From: Baffinella frigidus
Lineage: Eukaryota > Cryptophyceae > Cryptomonadales > Baffinellaceae
Direction: 5' to 3'
Length of the DNA: 12,683 nucleotides
Assembly (NCBI GenBank): GCA_026770585.1
Contig: MU647252.1
Coordinates: forward strand, 2,402 to 15,084
The translations under genes and the position numbers were made by a program. Under the pieces are notes generated by a model. The model had not been told where the DNA came from and did no database searches. It saw only the letters and a program-made list of their open reading frames with translations. Shown here piece by piece: positions 12,421 to 12,683 of this stretch. Position 1 is the stretch's first letter. Each line of letters begins with the position of its first letter.

Positions 12421-12576
12421 GTGCACCGGAGAGCTGGAGGGAGGGAGAGAGGAGGTAGTGGGCGAACACTAGAGGGGGGGAGAAGGATGCGCACCGTTTT
12501 CGCCCTTAAGGCGGAGGAGTTGTTCGCGCTCGGCCGTGAGCTTGACCTTGTACGTGCCCTCTCGCTTCCAAACATG
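5539..12576 (-). CDS. CFAP57: CFAP57 (WDR65/FAP57), C-terminal coiled-coil region, 12 exons
   Basis: Cilia- and flagella-associated protein 57 is an axonemal protein with N-terminal WD40 repeats and a long C-terminal coiled coil. In Chlamydomonas (FAP57/IDA8) it is needed for assembly of a subset of inner dynein arms. Only the coiled-coil C-terminus is here. Exons in transcript order on the minus strand: 12576-12495, 11911-11859, 11520-11473, 10794-10737, 10627-10575, 10336-10227, 9351-9231, 8312-8175, 7726-7598, 6166-6021, 5852-5765, 5610-5539. They total 1098 nt (365 codons plus TGA). Every junction is GT-AG and all phases agree. Diagnostic conserved blocks, as I recall the family, are [62 protein letters not shown] and [18 protein letters not shown]. 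The 5' start of exon 12576 is uncertain, and a second copy of its 3' end lies at the right window edge. WD40 exons must lie further right. Several exons are partly duplicated. Confidence 0.94.
5611..5764. repeat. CFAP57 intron made almost wholly of telomere-like heptamers
   Basis: This is a 154-bp intron, and about 5621-5758 is TTTGGGG, TTCAGGG and TTTAGGG units in homogeneous patches. The donor is GTCTGC and the acceptor ctccAG. On the transcript strand it reads CCCTAAA/CCCTGAA, directly up to the acceptor. Confidence 0.92.
5765..5852 (-). CDS. CFAP57: CFAP57 penultimate exon, coiled coil
   Basis: One base completes the Gly codon begun in the previous exon. It then reads [20 protein letters not shown] followed by LRSRIDELQ. 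The acceptor is caccAG at 5854-5853 and the donor CAG|GTCTGC. The helix [13 protein letters not shown] matches the conserved last coiled coil of the family. Confidence 0.9.
5862..5998. repeat. Degenerate heptamers, GTTTGTG array and long T run in a CFAP57 intron
   Basis: Imperfect gggttgagggtttcacg-type units are followed by about five copies of ggtttgt (5946-5980) and then a run of about 17 T. On the transcript strand this intron therefore contains a poly-A stretch and ACAAACC repeats. Confidence 0.85.
6021..6166 (-). CDS. CFAP57: CFAP57 exon, [14 protein letters not shown] block
   Basis: It encodes [20 protein letters not shown], then a Gly/Ala/Pro-rich linker ([15 protein letters not shown]...) ending SQSRG. 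The acceptor is cacAG at 6168-6167. The donor GG|GTACGA ends the exon after two bases of a Gly codon, which fits the next exon exactly. A donor directly after ALK (AAG|GTCGGG) would break phase with the exon at 5852, so the longer exon is preferred. A 30-bp copy of the 5' part lies upstream at 6451-6480. Confidence 0.9.
6451..6480 (-). pseudogene. Partial copy of 5' end of CFAP57 exon 6166-6021
   Basis: On the minus strand it reads [10 protein letters not shown] against [10 protein letters not shown] in the real exon. Similarity stops after the Asn codon, and no donor follows. It lies upstream of the intact exon, as expected for a truncated duplicate of an acceptor-side segment. Confidence 0.75.
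6625..6780. mobile_element. Foldback (MITE-like) element in CFAP57 intron
   Basis: The left arm 6625-6684 (aacgggctgaaaacagggta... tacggtaggccgtagggcc) pairs with the right arm 6716-6780 (ggccctacggcctaccgtag ... taactacccggttttcagtccgtt). The small central loop contains ggggggtcctatgaaacatg. It has no coding capacity. Confidence 0.87.
6951..7004 (-). pseudogene. Decayed copy of 3' end of CFAP57 exon 7726-7598
   Basis: The minus frame reads [12 protein letters not shown] then MQIMQ. It resembles the real exon but has lost an internal block of about 15 codons and has no GT right after the final CAG. Confidence 0.75.
7119..7262. mobile_element. Dispersed foldback-like element, copy 1
   Basis: From aatttaacttcggaac to ggacagattctggtatgctc and gagatgaag, this matches 11101-11249 over about 145-150 bp with many mismatches and small indels. 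The ends are imperfect inverted repeats, clearer in copy 2. Confidence 0.7.
7354..7425 (-). pseudogene. Copy of 3' end of CFAP57 exon 7726-7598, with donor
   Basis: 24 codons, [20 protein letters not shown] then RIMQ, followed by GTTAGT, a better donor than that of the intact exon. Three codons differ in amino acid and three synonymously from the intact copy. No in-phase acceptor was found. Confidence 0.8.
7493..7509 (-). pseudogene. Very short copy of CFAP57 exon end with donor
   Basis: Only tcatgcgaatcatgcag|gttagt remains. Its flank (cggaggactaacctgcat) is shared with the copy at 7354. Confidence 0.7.
7598..7726 (-). CDS. CFAP57: CFAP57 exon, [16 protein letters not shown] block
   Basis: 43 codons, phase 0 at both ends: [43 protein letters not shown]. 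The acceptor is cccAG at 7728-7727 and the donor CAG|GTTCGC. It joins directly to [10 protein letters not shown], giving the conserved RIMQEN junction of the family. Confidence 0.93.
7731..7802. repeat. Telomere-like array just upstream of CFAP57 acceptor
   Basis: About ten variants of ggtttagggg. On the transcript strand the CCCTAAAC/CCCCAAAC units end only a few bases before the acceptor at 7728. Confidence 0.9.
7866..8247. repeat. Tandem duplication, about 206-bp period, of exon 3' half plus intron
   Basis: About 180 bp containing the 3' half of CFAP57 exon 8312-8175, its donor and about 105 bp of AT-rich intron occurs twice (about 7866-8046 and 8072-8253). Small indels lie in the (taaa)n part. 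The copies are joined by about 25 bp of unrelated sequence (8047-8071). Confidence 0.9.
7969..8052 (-). CDS. Candidate alternative CFAP57 exon (copy of 3' half)
   Basis: 28 codons in phase 0: [20 protein letters not shown] then LEPPAGAQ. It has a possible acceptor, ttaataAG (8054-8053), after a T-rich stretch and a donor CAG|GTCTGT. It differs from the intact exon by two synonymous changes over 25 codons. Inclusion would repeat 28 residues without breaking frame. It could equally be an unspliced, recently made duplicate. Confidence 0.4.
8175..8312 (-). CDS. CFAP57: CFAP57 exon, [17 protein letters not shown] block
   Basis: 46 codons, phase 0 at both ends: [46 protein letters not shown]. The acceptor is aaacAG at 8314-8313 and the donor CAG|GTCCGT. 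This is the only copy in the neighbourhood that contains both halves, so it is taken as the main exon. Confidence 0.93.
8429..8496 (-). pseudogene. Copy of 5' half of CFAP57 exon 8312-8175
   Basis: It is preceded by caacAG. It reads [20 protein letters not shown], then T-E, and similarity ends at ACGGAACC. Compared with the intact exon, seven codons differ synonymously and one changes the residue (Cys to Ser). No GT donor lies at the end, and a stop follows soon after. Confidence 0.8.
8583..8606 (-). pseudogene. Short acceptor-side copy of CFAP57 exon 8312-8175
   Basis: It reads EVENCLK then diverges. It is preceded by ccgcAG and is closer to the copy at 8496 than to the intact exon (GAG GTC GAG at the start). 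Confidence 0.75.
8675..8693 (-). pseudogene. Shortest acceptor-side copy of CFAP57 exon 8312-8175
   Basis: It reads EVVNCLQ, preceded by ccgcAG. This is the outermost and most diverged member of the nested series. Confidence 0.6.
8700..8940. repeat. Variant heptamer arrays in CFAP57 intron
   Basis: Patches of tttagtg, gtttcgg and gatggttgaggg units lie side by side, each locally uniform, including a TTTCGGG block at about 8767-8797 and another at about 8909-8938. Confidence 0.88.
8949..9168. repeat. 54-bp direct repeat, 166-bp period, flanking the 91-bp repeat
   Basis: 8949-9002 and 9115-9168 differ at one position. Both end in a partial copy of the 3' end of CFAP57 exon 9351-9231 (minus strand: agcgctggaagttccag|gttcgg). 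An in-frame TAG precedes the right-hand copy's KFQ codons, so these are not usable long exons. Confidence 0.9.
9021..9111. repeat. 91-bp dispersed repeat centred on a perfect palindrome (copy 2)
   Basis: Same orientation and sequence as 2172-2262, with two mismatches. The 20-bp palindrome is at 9058-9077. It lies between the two copies of the 54-bp direct repeat. Confidence 0.9.
9231..9351 (-). CDS. CFAP57: CFAP57 exon, [16 protein letters not shown] block
   Basis: Its first base completes the ATG (Met) codon split after 10227. It then reads [40 protein letters not shown]. The acceptor is tccAG at 9353-9352 and the donor CAG|GTTCGA. It matches the family's ELERYHKxN coiled-coil segment. Confidence 0.92.
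9362..9492. repeat. Near-perfect TTTAGGG array
   Basis: About 18 units of ggtttag, one of the most regular telomere-type stretches in the window, placed directly upstream (in transcript sense) of the acceptor at 9353. Confidence 0.95.
9611..9676 (-). pseudogene. Decayed copy of 3' part of CFAP57 exon 10336-10227
   Basis: The minus strand has gagctcgaacagccgatcga and a following segment resembling the real [16 protein letters not shown] coding sequence, but with deletions that break the frame. Confidence 0.65.
9820..9858 (-). pseudogene. Copy of 3' end of CFAP57 exon 10336-10227, with donor
   Basis: It encodes [13 protein letters not shown]-like residues up to AT|GTACGT, keeping the donor of the real exon. 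Similarity stops upstream in C-rich repeats. Confidence 0.75.
9920..9980 (-). pseudogene. Second copy of 3' end of CFAP57 exon 10336-10227, with donor
   Basis: The [14 protein letters not shown] series is followed by the same donor AT|GTACGT. Internal deletions remove several codons relative to the intact exon. Confidence 0.75.
10227..10336 (-). CDS. CFAP57: CFAP57 exon, [18 protein letters not shown] block
   Basis: 36 codons plus two bases: [36 protein letters not shown], then AT of a split Met codon. The acceptor is accAG at 10338-10337 and the donor AT|GTACTA. This is the most strongly conserved part of the protein and the main basis for naming it. Confidence 0.95.
10337..10574. repeat. 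CFAP57 intron with heptamer variants on both strands
   Basis: G-rich units (ggtttgggg, ggttcaggg) at 10341-10412 and a short C-rich block, aaaccctaaaccctaaaacc, near 10464. A small direct repeat, ccaaatgttccaaatgttcc, lies next to the donor of the previous exon. Confidence 0.85.
10575..10627 (-). CDS. CFAP57: CFAP57 exon, [13 protein letters not shown] block
   Basis: Two bases complete Glu, then [17 protein letters not shown]. The acceptor is aacAG at 10629-10628 and the donor CAG|GTCTGG. Together with the adjacent exons it gives the conserved [20 protein letters not shown] segment. Confidence 0.94.
10737..10794 (-). CDS. CFAP57: CFAP57 exon, [16 protein letters not shown] block
   Basis: 19 codons plus one base: [19 protein letters not shown] then G. 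The acceptor is cggcAG at 10796-10795 and the donor G|GTCACC. A foldback element begins 28 bp upstream of the acceptor. Confidence 0.9.
10822..10985. mobile_element. Foldback (MITE-like) element close to a CFAP57 acceptor
   Basis: The left arm 10824-10875 (ttctagctctgtcccacttc, gatttcgtctcatcatcaat, C-run) pairs with the right arm about 10931-10983 (G-run, cgaattgatgatgagacgaa, atcgaagtggaacagagcta, gaa) with very few mismatches. The loop is G-rich. In pre-mRNA this would form a stem of about 45-50 bp just before the 3' splice site at 10795. Confidence 0.9.
11101..11249. mobile_element. Dispersed foldback-like element, copy 2
   Basis: The ends aatttaattttggaacaaga (left) and, reverse-complemented, aatttcatcttggaaaatac (right) plus a shared gaatctgtcc form imperfect terminal inverted repeats of about 32 bp. 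The internal part matches 7119-7262. There is no coding capacity. Confidence 0.78.
11300..11335 (-). CDS. Candidate alternative CFAP57 micro-exon (copy)
   Basis: 12 codons in phase 0, [12 protein letters not shown], preceded by ttgAG and followed by GTGATG. It is identical in protein sequence to the end of exon 11520-11473, yet four codons (Leu, Val, Ala, Arg) differ synonymously. Use instead of the main exon would remove DDNK; use of both would add 12 residues. Confidence 0.4.
11473..11520 (-). CDS. CFAP57: CFAP57 exon, [12 protein letters not shown] block
   Basis: 16 codons, phase 0 at both ends: [16 protein letters not shown]. The acceptor is accAG at 11522-11521 and the donor CAG|GTGATG. 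Its length places it exactly between EIEDSK and IAMLEKEI in the family alignment as I recall it. Confidence 0.85.
11521..11858. repeat. CFAP57 intron composed of heptamers, TTTAGGG then TGTAGGG
   Basis: TTTAGGG/TTTGGGG units at 11525-11606, a short unique stretch, then 11640-11850 with TTTAGGG, TTTTGGG and long TGTAGGG/TGTGGGG patches. Nearly the whole intron is repeat. Confidence 0.94.
11859..11911 (-). CDS. CFAP57: CFAP57 exon, [17 protein letters not shown]
   Basis: Two bases complete Gly, then [17 protein letters not shown]. The acceptor is tcgcAG at 11913-11912 and the donor AAG|GTCTTT. It matches the GENGIMRKKF motif of the family across the splice. Confidence 0.92.
11912..12494. other. 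CFAP57 intron with gttgactaa inverted repeats and CT/GA microsatellite
   Basis: 11941-11984 contains cagtcaactaaat facing atttagttgactg. The words gttgactaaaccg-cgc recur at about 12018 and 12272. A CT-rich microsatellite with a gcgcgcgcgc core spans about 12317-12418 and is bracketed by ggagagctggaggga in both flanks (about 12296 and 12427). Confidence 0.8.
12317..12418. repeat. CT dinucleotide microsatellite with CG core
   Basis: Runs of tctctc on both sides of gcgcgcgcgc. On the transcript strand it is (GA)n. Open frames here (Ser/Leu or Glu/Arg repeats) are artefacts of the repeat. Confidence 0.93.
12495..12576 (-). CDS. CFAP57: CFAP57 most upstream exon in window
   Basis: The frame reads [27 protein letters not shown] and one base. 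The donor is G|GTGCGC. The phase fits the exon at 11911. The start is uncertain: AG sites before 12576 and before 12558 both leave phase 0. The RLKGEN end is a family hallmark. Confidence 0.8.
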
Positions 12577-12667
12577 CTTCCACCAACCCTAGAGAGAGGA
12601 GGGAGAGGGGGGAGGGAGAGGAAGAGGGAGGAAGGAGAGACTGAGGAGAGAGAGGAGGGAGGCGCAC
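12577..12667. other. Purine-rich interval between two copies of the exon end
   Basis: Mostly gagagagga-type sequence, i.e. pyrimidine-rich on the transcript strand, which could serve as a polypyrimidine tract for the exon at 12576. Confidence 0.6.
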
Positions 12668-12683
12668 CGTTTTCGCCCTTGAG
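12668..12683 (-). CDS. CFAP57: Second copy of CFAP57 RLKGEN exon end, cut by window edge
   Basis: The minus strand reads LKGEN plus G, followed by GTGCGC, as at 12495. One synonymous Leu change (CTC against CTT) is visible. Either this is the genuine exon and 12576-12495 a duplicate, or the reverse. The window ends before this can be decided. Confidence 0.6.

Noticed and set aside
12198-12575. Ser/Leu- or Glu/Arg-repeat proteins on both strands
   Set aside because: These are translations of the CT/GA microsatellite.

Overview
This is a nuclear genomic window from a flagellated eukaryote. Exons are GC-rich in the third codon position. They are separated by GT-AG introns filled with telomere-like heptamers (TTTAGGG and its variants TTTGGGG, TTTCGGG, TGTAGGG, TTCAGGG), foldback (MITE-like) elements and tandem duplications. 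The plant-type heptamer together with a motile-cilium gene suggests an alga or related protist, such as a green alga, dinoflagellate or chromerid. I cannot identify the species from the sequence.

The main gene lies on the minus strand from about 12576 down to 5539. It is the C-terminal coiled-coil part of CFAP57 (WDR65; FAP57/IDA8 in Chlamydomonas), a ciliary protein linked to inner dynein arms. I reconstructed 12 exons whose phases all agree: 1098 nt, 365 codons and a stop. The 5' part, with the WD40 domains, lies beyond the right edge of the window.

The left part (1-5340) holds a probable TRAF-type zinc-finger gene in pieces (minus, about 1106-450), an unrecognised intronless-looking ORF (plus, 1368-2120), one possible orphan exon (plus, 2669-2752), a 198-bp tandem repeat (about 2961-3500), and a cluster of foldback elements with shared ends (about 4007-4697).

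The most unusual feature is structural. Most of the nine exons from 12495 to 6021 are accompanied by partial copies of themselves. Copies of exon 3' ends, often with the donor site, lie downstream, and copies of exon 5' ends with the acceptor lie upstream. Two 3' copies keep frame and splice sites, and the differences in the best-preserved copies are almost all synonymous. One exon is bracketed by its own two complementary halves, which meet at the same 8-bp sequence. Telomere-like heptamers sit just upstream of many acceptors and could supply pyrimidines and branchpoint-like CTAAA motifs.

I see no operon, CRISPR array, rRNA or tRNA gene, and no recognisable defence or biosynthetic system.
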